From: Ehretia macrophylla
Lineage: Eukaryota > Streptophyta > Magnoliopsida > Boraginales > Ehretiaceae
Reading direction: 5' to 3'
Length of the DNA stretch: 64,000 nt
NCBI GenBank assembly: GCA_037974665.1
Contig: CM075765.1
Span: 13,201,501 to 13,265,500 of the forward strand
In this document: positions 11,713-23,137 of the stretch, one piece after another
How positions within the stretch are numbered: position 1 is the first letter of the stretch
Layout of the letters: each line of letters opens with the position of its first letter
Program-made: the position numbers and the translations under genes
Notes under the pieces: model-generated
The model's input: only the letters and a program-made list of their open reading frames with translations
Told to the model about the DNA's origin: nothing
The model's database searches: none

Positions 11713-13420
11713 TGATGCATTCAAACAGTGCATTATAATTAGGTGCAAAATGACGAAGTTTAAATAACCCGCAAGTGCACGAATCTTTGCAGTGTAGTGT
11801 GCTATGAGTGTGGAATCGTACCACATGGAAGCGCGTTAGCAAGTTGGTGAAGTAGTGTGTGAAAGTGTTTAAAGTGGTAAGTGACAGTTTGTACAGGGTG
11901 TTTGATTATACTACAACTAAATTAAACTAACTAAATATGAATACGAGGGGTAGTGATCTAGGAGTTGAATATGTAAATGAGACAATTAATCTAGGCTCGG
12001 TATTCAGGATTATCTGATTTAATGCAAGGGTTAAACTATAAGCATTTAATCTAGTCAGTTAACTTAGCTTATTAAAATCCCGATTACTAACTCTGATGTA
12101 GATGTTGTGCCATCTACGAGCATTAAAGCCATAGTATGGAACTGTCCTTATAACCTGGTGTAAAAGGTCTGTTTCGACTAAACAATCAATTTCTCCTTAC
12201 TTGGTCTAGAAACTAAGGTCTACTTTAAAAACATTACCTTAAGTTCATGGAATCTAAGGTTGTCAAGCTATTTTCGATTCACTATTAAAGTATGGATACA
12301 TGGCACGAGAGTAAAACAATCATAACATCTACTTAAAAGCATTACGTTATGAAAGACAATATTTAATAGTAAAACAATCATATATCTACTGAAAAGCTTT
12401 GCATATGAAAGACAATACTAAATTAAAACAAGCCATGTATTGCATTTAAAGCGTATAATCTGAATCCGAGACCGTATATTAAAAGACTAACATTTACAAT
12501 ATTCTCCCCTAGATATCAATCTACTCAGGCATAATTGAATACAAATTCTATAAATAAAAAGAGTCAAGAAAGGCTCCCCCGTATTAACGAACGCATATTT
12601 TTGATCCTAGAAATTTGAGCAGAGGTCCAATGCAAAGTAGCTATTCGGGCGGAGCTAATTTCCCCTGAGTAAGAACTACTAGGATGAGTTTCCCTCGAAT
12701 AAGAGATTTCATATTAAAAGCTATTCAGGCAGAACCTCCCCCGGATAATAACTACTTGGGTCGGACTTCTCCCTAATAATACCTATTCGGGCAAAATTTT
12801 TCCGAATAAGAACTACATAGGTGGGATTTTTTCCGTATCCTACTAATTAATTAAATACAACTATGACCAAAACTAACTAGAATTAACTCAAAAATTGATT
12901 AAAAAATGACGCGTGGCGGCTTCTGGAAACTTCAACGGTGCGCTCGAGCGCACCACCACTGAGGTGCGCTTGAGCGCTTATCTGCTCCAACGGTCATCTT
13001 CATGCCACGTGTCTTCTTCTGGAACATGGTGGAATATTCGTGCAGGGCGTTCGAGCCCCAGGAGGGCGCGTTCGAGCGCCGTTTTGTTGACTTTTTGGAC
13101 TTGAATTTCTAATTTTGACTGAGCTTTGACCGAGCGTTGACTGAGGCATTTTCGAGCTATTTTCAGCGTTCCGAGTCTGATTATATGCTAGTGTCGGCTA
13201 AATTCCATCTCTATCAGCTTCATTCTTCCACCGGTTCTCATGCTCTCCCCATTTTTCACTTCTTGACTTGCATTATGGATCATTTTGGGTCTGAATTTTC
13301 ACTTTCCGGTATTCTGCTACATTGCATCGAAAGTATCAAAGTGTTACAATAATTCCCAAGTTAAGATACAAATATAGTAGAAAATACCATGGTTTGAGTG
13401 CTGCAAATACAGTCACATCA
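11713..13420 (-). repeat. 3' LTR of the Athila-like element
   Basis: 1,708 bp, TGATGTGACTG...TGAATGCATCA on the minus strand. A polypurine-like GTTTGGGAATGT precedes it. About 100 bp present in the 5' LTR (near 22520-22620) are missing here. Both LTRs carry a patch of CGCTCGAGCG-type palindromes. Confidence 0.9.
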
Positions 13421-15586
13421 ACATTCCCAAACCTAAACTTTGTTTGCCCTCAAACAAGACTGTCTTTAAAACAGATATGAAAGTGAAATTTGCAGAAATT
13501 TTTACATGTCAAAAATATATAACATAATCTATCCTATCTTTTTGTCAAAGATTTTCCAAGTATGAAACATAAGAAATGAAATCTACTATTTTAAACCTAT
13601 TCAGCAGTTGATGAAAAACATGATAAGAGAACCTTGGTACAAATTTTTCCACAAATGGATACTCCTATTGGAAATCGACTATTGATTGCTTCGGAGTACA
13701 TATTTAGAAATAAACTAAGCATATTAAGTTCATGCAGTTCTCAACTTTCAAGCTACGCAAATAGATCGGATCTTGATATTCTCACCTACATTTGGAATCA
13801 AACTCTTGATCATGCCTAAACCCTTTAACATTTGCCAGAAATATAAAAGTACAACTTACAATATCTTTATATAGTGTTTAGTTCCCTTTGCTTTCTAGAT
13901 ATCCCATGTAGCGGGCTTCAAGGCCAACAATCCCCCGCCATTATGACTGAGGTTGCCAGGTTTCAAATGGTCTCCTACATGCCTTAATCACCCGAGATAT
14001 CTAGGCTCGAAACATTACACTATAGTACATATCCCAAATTATAATGTCTAGGATGGTGGTGCTTAGAGATTTACAACATTTTTACACCAAAAAATTTATT
14101 CAACAGTAAAGGTATGTACAACTCTTTTTTCTTTTTCCATTTTTTTATTATTTTCTTTCTTTTCCCTTTTTTTTTTCAGAGTGTACATACAGACAGAGTA
14201 ATATAACAAACTATACATACATGGCATAAGGGTTCAGGTTTCAATCACAAGAAATTCTCATAACAAACGGTAATTCTATCTCAGTCCTTTCATAATCACA
14301 TAACTATGAATTGAAGAAATGAAGAACAACTAGGTTTACTCATCTATACAGTACGCCGAAGTTTTTCTTACAGAGTTTCTTCAGAGTTTTTCACAATACA
14401 TAGCTAACAACACTGGTTCTCAAATCATCTATATCATCTTCTTTAACAGGTAAGATAGCAAACTACTCTTCTCATGAACAAAAATGGAGTATTTCTTGCA
14501 TATTTTGAAAGAAATGTACGTACCCCCACAACGAAACTTTGTTTCTCCTCAAACAAATAACAATGTAAAAGAGTGAGAGTGTAATATGCAAGAAATAACA
14601 TAATGACAAATGCTACATCCCCAAACCTATGGTTTGCTTACTCTTCAATGCATCTTGATCAGGTATAAAGGGAAATGTAGTAAGGAAAGATATCACCTGT
14701 TGTGAAGCATTTCTATGTTGATGTCAAAGCTTTTCTACTAACTTTTGCCAAAAGATGTATCATTCTGCAATTAAAGATTAGTAGACAAAGCATTTTACAG
14801 ATTATCACCAACACAACAAAAATAATAGTAAGTTAATCTATACAAAATAGTATAAGGGAGGGGGGTCAAAAAGAATTACGGTCAAGGAGACTAACTAAGA
14901 CATAAAACAAATAAATAAACTACCCAGACCATTTAGACTCTTTTATGGGGTTCTAGAGTTGATACTCCTACAAAGACTAGCTCTTCCAGAGGTTTCTGTG
15001 CTCACGACATCTAGTGCTTTCCTTCGGCCACTTAAGGCCAAAGCTAGTTCCACAGGGTCAAGGATAGAACAGTGGGGTTTTACATCACAGACGTTACGTC
15101 TGGTGTATGCTCACACTCCTAACTACCTTATCAAGTAATACCCAACAGACCCAAACTACATTAAGCTGGTGGAGTAGCTCACACTATAAGACATAGTTAC
15201 ACAATTAAGCTAACTGCACACAGAAATGTACAGTGACCACTAGTAGACTAACACTGGTACCTCTATGAATTTTCCTCAGGGCTTAAAACCCAAACTACTT
15301 AAAGCTAGATAAAGATTCAAAGAGTATATGTAAACAACAGAAATTAAACAAATATTTACACAAAAGAGTACTAGGTTGCCTCCTAGTAGTGCTAAGTTTA
15401 ACGTCTTTAGCTAGACAGTTGTACTAAGTTTAATGCCATCAGCTAGGCAGATTCCTTTTTATGGAATGCCTGCAAGGTCCTGAAGTTCTACAGTTTCAAC
15501 TTCATGAGGGACCGCATTAGGAACGAAAGCATGCTTTAGTCTTTGTCCATTGATTGTGAGGACAAGCGCATCTGTGGGATACTTAA
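13421..15586 (-). other. Non-coding 3' region of the Athila-like element
   Basis: Lies between integrase and the 3' LTR, where some Athila elements keep an env-like frame. No such frame is visible. It contains a pyrimidine-rich stretch (14120-14180) and two related motifs around AAACTTTGTTT (13437 and 14536). Confidence 0.65.
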
Positions 15587-16678
15587 TCAAACAACTGCGG
15601 AAGGATATGAGTTAAGCACTTCATAAGGACCATCCCACTTTGTTCTCAATTTGCCTAGGAAGAACTTCAGCCTAGAATTAAACAGCCACATTTTATCAAA
15701 AGGAGAGAAAGTCTTTCTTAAAATAGATCTATCATGAATCCTTTTCATTCTCTCTTTGTAGAGTTTGGCATTCTCATAAGCTTCGAAGCGAAGCTCTTCC
15801 AATTTGCTTAACGCCAACTTCTTACTTTCACTTGCCTGTTGCAAGTCAAAGTTCAGAGCCTTAATAACCCAATAGGCTTTATGCTCTAGCTCAACAGGAA
15901 GGTGGCAAACTTTACCGTATACCAATTTATACGGGGACATACCGATAGGAGTTTTGAAAGCAGTACAGTAGGCCCACAATGTGTCATACAGACGAGTTGA
16001 CCAATCTTTGCGATCAGGCCTAACCGTTTTATGAAGAATTGACTTGATTTCCCTATTCGACACCTCTACTTTACCACTTGTTTGTGGGTGGTAGGGTGTT
16101 GCTATCTTGTGGTGAACTTAGTATTTTCTTAATAAAGCCTCAAGTGTCCTGTGACAAAAATGTTGTCCTCCGTTACTTATAAGTACACGTGGCACCCCGA
16201 ATCAAGAAAAGATGTTCTCCTTAATAAACTTGACCACGACTTTGTGGTCATTGGTTCGGGTTGCCACTGTTTCGACCCTCTTGGACACATAATTCACACC
16301 AACAAGAATGTAAGTATAACCTGAGGAATGAGGAAAGGGACCCATGAAGTCTATACCCCAAACATCGAATATTTTACATATGAGAATGGGTGTAAGGGGC
16401 AGCATGTCCCTTTTTGAAATGGAGCCAGCTTGTTGACATTGTGGGCAATTTTTACATACTCGCTGGGTATTCTTGAAAAGAGTGGGCCAAAAGAACCCAC
16501 ATTGAAGGACTTTGGCAGTTGTCATTTTTCCTCCGAAATGTCCACCACATGCTTTAGAGTGGCAGAATTGGAGAATGCTATCAGTTTCGTCCTTAGGAAT
16601 ACATCTCCTAATGACTTGATCGATACAAATCTTGAAAAGATAGGGATCTTCCCAGATAAAGTACTTGACTTGTGTCAT
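15587..16678 (-). pseudogene. Athila-like integrase
   Basis: 16678-16202 carries the HHCC zinc region (H-x-K-A-C-G-G-H-F-G-G-K then C-K-N-C-P-Q-C-Q) and the start of the catalytic core with G-I-D-F-M-G-P-F-P, holding the first catalytic Asp. 16063-15587 continues after a break with N-R-E-I-K, which would hold the catalytic Glu, and [22 protein letters not shown] break at 16064-16201 removes or shifts the middle of the core. Role in an intact element: insertion of the cDNA into the genome. Confidence 0.88.
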
Positions 16679-16786
16679 GAATTGTTCCCGTTCTCGTTTA
16701 CCCCAGTGAGTTGGAAGCTCTTGGGTAGCCAGATAGTTTACATAGTGGGCATACCACGGGGTCTTATGTGAGACAACAAAAAGTTG

Positions 16787-17407
16787 CTAATTAGAGAACG
16801 TGTCTTTGAAAGGCAGAGTATCAATAGGAGAATCACATACCAAACGTGATAGATGATAGGCAACAGAGTTCTCGCTTCCTTTCTTGTCTTTGATCTCAAG
16901 GTCGAACTCTTGTAGGAGTAATAGCCAACGAAGTAAACGGGGCTTTGTATCATTTTTAGTCTGTAAATACCGCAAAGCCGCGTGATCCGTGTAAACTATT
17001 ACTTTGGATCCTAGGATGTAAGATCTGAACTTATCCAGGGAGAAGACTACGGCTAGCAATTCATTTTCAGTAGTTGTGTAGTTCTTTGGAGCCTCATCTA
17101 AAGTTTTGCTAGCATAATATATCACAGTAGGTAGCTTATTCTAACGCTGGACTAATACAACTCTCACTGCATAGTCTGATGCATCGCACATTACCTCAAA
17201 GGGGAGACTATAATTAGGAGGTTGGATGATTAGAGTAGAGGATAGCAAGGATTTGAGTTTCTCAAAAGCTTCCGAGCGCCTGTCATCAAAGTTGAATTCG
17301 GTATCATGTGCTAGGAGACTAGAAAAAGGTCGGGCTATATGGCTGAAATCCTTAATGAAATGCCGATAGAAACCAGCGTGACCAAGGAATGATTGGATGT
17401 CACGCAC
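16787..17407 (-). pseudogene. Athila-like RT thumb and RNase H
   Basis: 17407-17141 reads as the RT connection (MRDIQSFLGHAGFYRHFIKD) and runs into the RNase H start C-D-A-S-D-Y-A. 17125-16787 continues after a stop with [25 protein letters not shown] and [10 protein letters not shown], the canonical gypsy RNase H core. At least one stop and one frame change separate the parts. Confidence 0.9.
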
Positions 17408-17409
17408 CG

Positions 17410-18230
17410 TCTTGGGTGTGGGAAGCTTTTCTATTAGCTAGGCTTTGGCTGGGTCCATATGGATTCCATCCTGTGTAACAACATGACCCATAACTATACC
17501 TTGTCTAACCATGAAGTGGCTCTTTTCCCAACTTAGAACAAGGTTCATTTCAACACATCAATCAAGCACTTGTAAAAGATGTGTAAGCCACTCGTTGAAG
17601 GTAGCCCTGACTACTGAGAAGTCATCCATGAAGACTTCAGGGAATTTTTCGATCATATATGAAAAGAGGGCCATCACACATCTTTGAAACATCGCAGGGG
17701 CGTTGCAAAGACCGAAAGCCAAGCACAGGCCCCATAGGGACAAGTGAATATAGTCTTTTCTTGATCCTCAGGAAAGACTGGGATTTGATTGTATCCCGAA
17801 TACTCATCCACAAAGTAGTAGTAGCCTTGTTCGGCTACTCTATCAAGGACTTGGTCAAGGAAGGGTAAAGGGAAGTGGTCTTTCCTTGTCCTGGAGTTGA
17901 GCTTTCTGTAAACAATGCATACACGCCACCCAGTAGTAGTTCATGTAGAGATCAGCTCACCCTTGTCATTTGGGACCACTGTAATCCCAGTTTTCTTTGG
18001 TACCACTTGTACTGGACTTAGCCAAGGACTGTCAGAAATCGGGTAGATAATACCCGCATCAAGTAACTTGATGATCTCTTTGTGGACGACATTACCAATT
18101 TTTGGGTTTAGTCTTCTCTGAAATTCTTGAGAAGGAGTAACTCATTCCTCGAGATGAATTCGGTGCATACACACAAAGGGATCAATTCCTTTCAAGTTTG
18201 AAATTGTTCAACCTATCGCCTGTTTATGTG
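17410..18230 (-). pseudogene. Athila-like reverse transcriptase core
   Basis: The palm motif is at 17743-17558: F-G-L-C-N-A-P-A-x-F-Q-R-C and the catalytic FMDD at about 17621-17632. Upstream sequence reads in several frames as the finger/palm region (DQVLDRVAEQGYYYFVDEYS at about 17800-17860) with stops. The enzyme would have copied element RNA into DNA; this copy cannot. Confidence 0.88.
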
Positions 18231-18386
18231 TATTAAGGACCTCTAAAAGTTTGTCTTCATGCTGGGAGTCAAATCCGAGGCAATAATGACAGATAGAGTT
18301 TTATCGGGTCCTAAGTAGGCATACTTAAGATGTTCGGGCAAGGTTTTGACTTCCAAGGCTGGAAGAGACTCAATTGAGGGGCAATT

Positions 18387-19415
18387 TCAAACTTTAGGGA
18401 AATGAGTTGTTACTTGCTCGTCCTTATTTGCATCAACAACAACGGAAGCGGAGGCGACCATTTCAGAAGAAATGTCGCATTCAAACAATAGCCGTTCAAG
18501 TTCGGCTATCTCTTCATCAGGAGTCAAGAGTGATTGGGCAAGCTTATCTATGCACGAGTCAATGGTATCAACATGGAAGCATTCTTTTTCCTCATCTTGG
18601 TCTAATTTGTTGGCTGCATCAACAACCCTTAACTTTGTTCTCATGTTCCCAAATGTCAATTCTATCATTCCCGTCCTATAGTAAATAACAACATCAGGTG
18701 TTGCTAGGAAATGTTTGCCTAGTAAAACGGGAGTGATATTCTTGTTATCAGGGGCTAAGTCCATATCTAACACAATGAAATCCACTGGGAACAGAAATTT
18801 TCCTACTCTGACTAGGACATCCTCTTCAATACCTCGAGGTCTCCGCTCAGATCTATCTACCAACTAGAGAGTTATATTTGTTGGGGTCAATTCTCCAAGA
18901 CCTAGCCTTTGGTAAATTGTGTGAGGAATAATGTTAACACTAGATCCTAAGTCTAACAAGACGCTTTCTACATGTTGGTCATTGATTAAACATGGAATGG
19001 TGAAAGCTCCTGGGTCACTGCACTTTTGAGGCAGCCCTCTAGTCCAGATGCTACTAACCTTCTTAGTAAGTTGGACCGTCTTAGGAATGGAGTTGGTCCG
19101 TCTCTTTTTCACACACAAATCCTTCAGAAATTTGGGATAGGTAGGGATTTGTTGGATTACCTCTACTAAAGGCAGATTGATCTTAATATCTTTCAGATGC
19201 TTTAAGACCTTGAGCTGTTTAGGATCAACACTCGGCTTCAGACGAGACAGAGTCGTTGGGAAAGGTGCTTTGGATGAAGGTTCAACTAAAGGCTCTACCG
19301 TTGGGTTTTTATTCCTACGGGAGTTATCAACATTTTTGCTTAAAACCTCGATCTCGGGTTCCTCTATCTCCTCAGGAACATCCCTATTTTTCTTTCTCCC
19401 CTCCCTATCTATCAC
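18387..19415 (-). pseudogene. Athila-like gag C-terminus and aspartic protease
   Basis: The protease motif D-L-G-S-S-V-N-I-I-P lies around 18925-18955 after C-S-D-P-G-A-F-T-I-P-C, a pairing typical of Athila/Tat proteases. The second part (18863-18387), after a stop, holds P-V-L-L-G-K-H-F-L-A-T. One in-frame stop separates the parts. Confidence 0.87.
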
Positions 19416-19829
19416 TTTCCTACTCCTGAGGGTAGTTACGGCCTTAGCTTGTTCGTGGGCGGTCTCAGTTTAGACATTACTACATTGTCCTCGTGGATTT
19501 TCCACAGTCTGAGACGGGAGTTTACCCTCATCTCTCCTGCTTAAAGTTTGGGCCATCTATCCAATTTGTCCCTCAAGTTTAGCAATAGACTGTTGCTGAA
19601 CTTGGACCAATTGTAAGAGTTTATCAAACTTGTCATTAGATGATAACTGTGCAAGAGAAAGAGCGGGAAAATTGTTATGTTGTGTTCGGAATGGTTCTTT
19701 TTGAACTGGGTACAACCCATGAGGGTTAGAGTTTTGTGCTTTTGAAATTGCTGCTGAGGGAAACGAGGCTCAAATTTTCCTTATTGTTTCTGATATTGTT
19801 GTTGATGAAACTGAGTCTCATGATTCCTT

Positions 19830-20993
19830 TGTCACCACGAAAATGCAGGATTGTCTCGCCAGCCAGGATTATACGTGTTTGAATATGGATTGTAATTTCT
19901 CATATATCCTTGAGTAGTGAAGACTTGTTCTTGCATAAATTCGGGAAATTGTGAGCTGATTGAACAGTCTAGAGTAGAGTGATCGACTGCAGAACATATA
20001 GCGCATACTTCGGTGATTTGAGGATCTTGTTGTGATGAAGTAGACCCTAAAGACATTAATTTTTCTAATCGGAGTGCTAGGGCATCTACTTTGTCAGTCA
20101 ATTGGGTGTTGGAATTAGAGTTCACCTCGAACAATGCCCTCTTTTGGGGGTTGTGGGTACTTCTAGTTTCTCTATCTATAGCTGTGTTTTGAAGAGAATC
20201 TTCAACTATATTCTCAATTCTACTCCAAGCTTCGTCTACTGTGAGGTTATAGAAACCTCAATTACTCATTGCATTTGCCATTATTTTCTGCTGAGGGATA
20301 AGACCTTTAAATAAATAATGCAAGAGTTCATGACGGGCAAACCCATGGTAGGGACACTGATTCCTAAGATCTATAAATCTCTCCCAAGCTTCATGAAAAA
20401 GGCTCTAAGTCTGACTGCACGAATGACATGATGTTTGTTCGCAGAGTAGGGGTTCTAGCCATTGGGAAGAACCTATGTAAGAATTTATGAACAAGTTCTT
20501 CCCAAGATGTAATAACTCTAGCGTCTAAATGATTCAGCCATTGTTTGGCTTTGTCTTTCAAGGAAAACGAAAATAGACGCAGTTGAATAATCTCACGGCT
20601 CACATTAGGGATGTGAAGCATATAATATGCTTCCAAGAATTGAATGATATGAGCATGAGGGCTTTCATTGCTCTTCCCATAAAAGGAAGAAAAATTTGAA
20701 ATTGTACATATCTTAAGCTCAAAGTTAACGTTGCCAAGGGCCGGTGGGGCTATGGCAAATTGAGGGTTGTAATTGCCCGGAGAGAAATATTGATGAAGAG
20801 TCATTTGTGGGTCAACGAGTCGATTAACGGGTCTGTTAATAGGTTGAGCTATAGGAAGAGGCAGTATGTTATGGACATTTATTTCTTGTTTTGCCATCGG
20901 GATTTGGACTCTTATTCGCGGAGTTTTCTGGGGTTCAGGATCAAACTGGGTAAGTTTCGGATTTAAGGAACGACACCCGTGCATGCAAAGCAA
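19830..20993 (-). pseudogene. Athila-like gag
   Basis: 20993-20391 holds the gag core (H-A-H-I-I-Q-F-L-E, L-F-S-F-S-L-K-D-K-A-K-Q-W-L, F-L-H-R-F-F-P). 20134-19832 holds a CX2CX4HX4C zinc knuckle at 19964-20005 (CAICSAVDHSTLDC). A frame break around 20135-20390 separates them. Gag forms the particle and packages element RNA in intact relatives. Confidence 0.88.
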
Positions 20994-21297
20994 AATAAAA
21001 TAGATCTAAGTCCTAGAAATAGAGATAAAAAATAAGCTAAGTATATTAACTAAATACAGAAAGTAAACAAAGTACTTAAGTAAATACGGAATTTAAACTA
21101 AGTACTTAAACTAAATACAGATATTTAAGCTAAGTATATGTGCAAACTATTCTAACAAAGCATAATATAAACAGTGTATGTACAAGTATTATACAGACAA
21201 TATACAAATTTATAAGCTATGTGCAAAATTACAGACAATAATTACAACACTTAAAACAAGTTCACAGTTTAGTTCAAAAACTAAACTAGATCGTACT
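20994..21297 (-). other. 5' leader of the Athila-like element
   Basis: Between primer site and gag. It contains degenerate AAGTACTTAA/CTAAATACAG repeats (21030-21150) and no frame. Confidence 0.6.
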
Positions 21298-21315
21298 TCC
21301 CCGGCAAAGACGCCA
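21298..21315 (-). other. Primer binding site of the Athila-like element
   Basis: Minus strand TGGCGTCTTTGCCGGGGA, close to the tRNA-Asp-type Athila site with a few changes. It lies 6 bp inside the 5' LTR. Confidence 0.75.
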
Positions 21316-21321
21316 AAAACT

Positions 21322-23132
21322 TGACGCGTTCAAACGGTGCGTTATAAATAGGTGTAAAATGACCAAGTTTTAATAACCCGCAAGTGCACAGATCTTTGCA
21401 GTGTAGTGTGCTATGAGTGCAAAATTGTACCACAGGGAAGCGCATTAGCAAGTTGGTGAAGTAGTGTGTGAAAATGTTTAAAGTGGTAAGTGTCAGTTTG
21501 TACAGGGTGTTTGATTATACTACAACTAAATTAAACTAACTAAATATGAATACAAGGGGTAGTGATCTAGGAGTTGAATATGTAAATGAGGTAATTAATC
21601 TAGGCTCGATATTCAGGATTATCTGATTTAATGCAAGGGTTAAGCTATAAGCATTTAACCTAGTCAATTAACTTAGCTTATTAAAATCCTGATTACTAAC
21701 TCTGATGTAGGTATTGTGCCATCTACGAGCATTAGAGCCATAGTATAGAACTGTCCTTGCAACCTGGTGTAAAAGGTTCGTTTCGACTAAGCAATCAACT
21801 TCTCCTTACTCGGTCTAGAAACTAAGGTCTACTTAAAAGCATTACCTTAAGTTCATGGAATCTAAGGTCGTCAAGCTATTTTCGATTCACTATTAAAGTA
21901 TGGATACATGGCACAAGACTAAAGGAATCATAACATCTACTTAAAAGCATTACGTTATGAAAGACAATATTTAATAGTAAAGCAATCATATATCTACTGA
22001 AAAGCTTTGCACATGAAAGACAATACTAAATTAAAACAAGCCATGTATTGTATTTAAAGCGTATAATTTAAATCCGAGACCGTATATTGAAAGACTAACA
22101 TTTACAATATTCTCCCCTAGATATTAATCTACTCAGACATAATTGAATACGAATTCTATAAATAAAAGAGAGCCAAGAAAGGCTTCCCCGTATTGACGAA
22201 CACGTATTTCTGATCCTAGAAATTTGAACAGAGGTCCGACGCAAAGTAGTTATTCGGGCGGAGTTAATTTCCCACGAATAAGAACTACTAGGGATGAGTT
22301 CCCCCGAATAAGAGCTTCATATTAAAAGCTATTCGGGCAGAACCTTCCCCAGATAATAACTACTTGGGTTGGACTTAACCTTAATAGTAGCTATTTAGGC
22401 AAAATTTTCCCGAATAAGAACTACCTAGGTGGGATTACCCCCGTATCCTACTAATTAATTAACTACAACTACAACTAAAACTAACTAGAATTAACTCAGA
22501 AATTGATTAAAAATAACCAAAATCCAAAATTAATTACTATTTTTGGAGGGATGGGGGGTCTATTTATAGACAAAAAAATCAGAGGGGCGCTCGAGCGCCC
22601 TCCTGTGTAGTCCGTTATTTTCACGACGCGTGGTGGTTTCTGAAAACTTCAGCAACGCGCTCGAACGCCACTGAGGTGCGCTTGAGCACGCATCTGCTCC
22701 AACGGTCATCTTTATGCCACGTGTCTTCTTCCGGAACATGGTAGAATATTCGTGCGGGGCACTTGAGCGCCAAGAGAGCACGCTCGAGCACCGTTTAGTT
22801 GACTTTTTGGACTTGAATTTTTTATTTTGACTAAGCTTTGACCGAGAGTTGGCCGAGGCATTTTTTGGCTATTTTCAACGTTCTGAGTCTGATTATACAC
22901 TAGTTTCGGCCAAATTCCATCTCTATCAGCTTCATTCTTCCACCAGTTCTCATTCTCTCCCCATTCTTCACTTCTTGACTTGCATTTTGGATTATTTTGG
23001 GTCTGAATTTCCACTTTACAACATCATCCTATATTGCATCGAAAATATCAAAGTCTTGCAATAATTCCCACATCAAGATACAAATATAGTACAAAATACC
23101 AAGGTATGAGTACTGCAAATACAGTCACATCA
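21322..23132 (-). repeat. 5' LTR of the Athila-like element
   Basis: 1,811 bp. Its inner edge keeps CpG sites (TGACGCGTTCAAACGG) where the 3' LTR has TpG/CpA (TGATGCATTCAAACAG), as expected from methylation-driven decay. It carries a GC-rich palindrome patch at about 22580-22795. Confidence 0.9.
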
Positions 23133-23137
23133 GTTTC

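Larger units (their letters stand above)
11713..23132 (-). mobile_element. Athila-like Ty3/gypsy retrotransposon
   Basis: 11,420 bp with LTRs 11713-13420 and 21322-23132 and an exact duplication GTTTC (11708-11712, 23133-23137). On the minus strand the order is gag, protease, RT, RNase H, integrase, the gypsy order. The primer site TGGCGTCTTTGCCGGGGA resembles the tRNA-Asp-type site used by Athila. A gag-like N-terminal domain and a non-coding stretch of about 2.2 kb after integrase also fit Athila. It is inserted inside the RT of the older copia element. Every coding domain carries stops or frameshifts. Confidence 0.92.
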
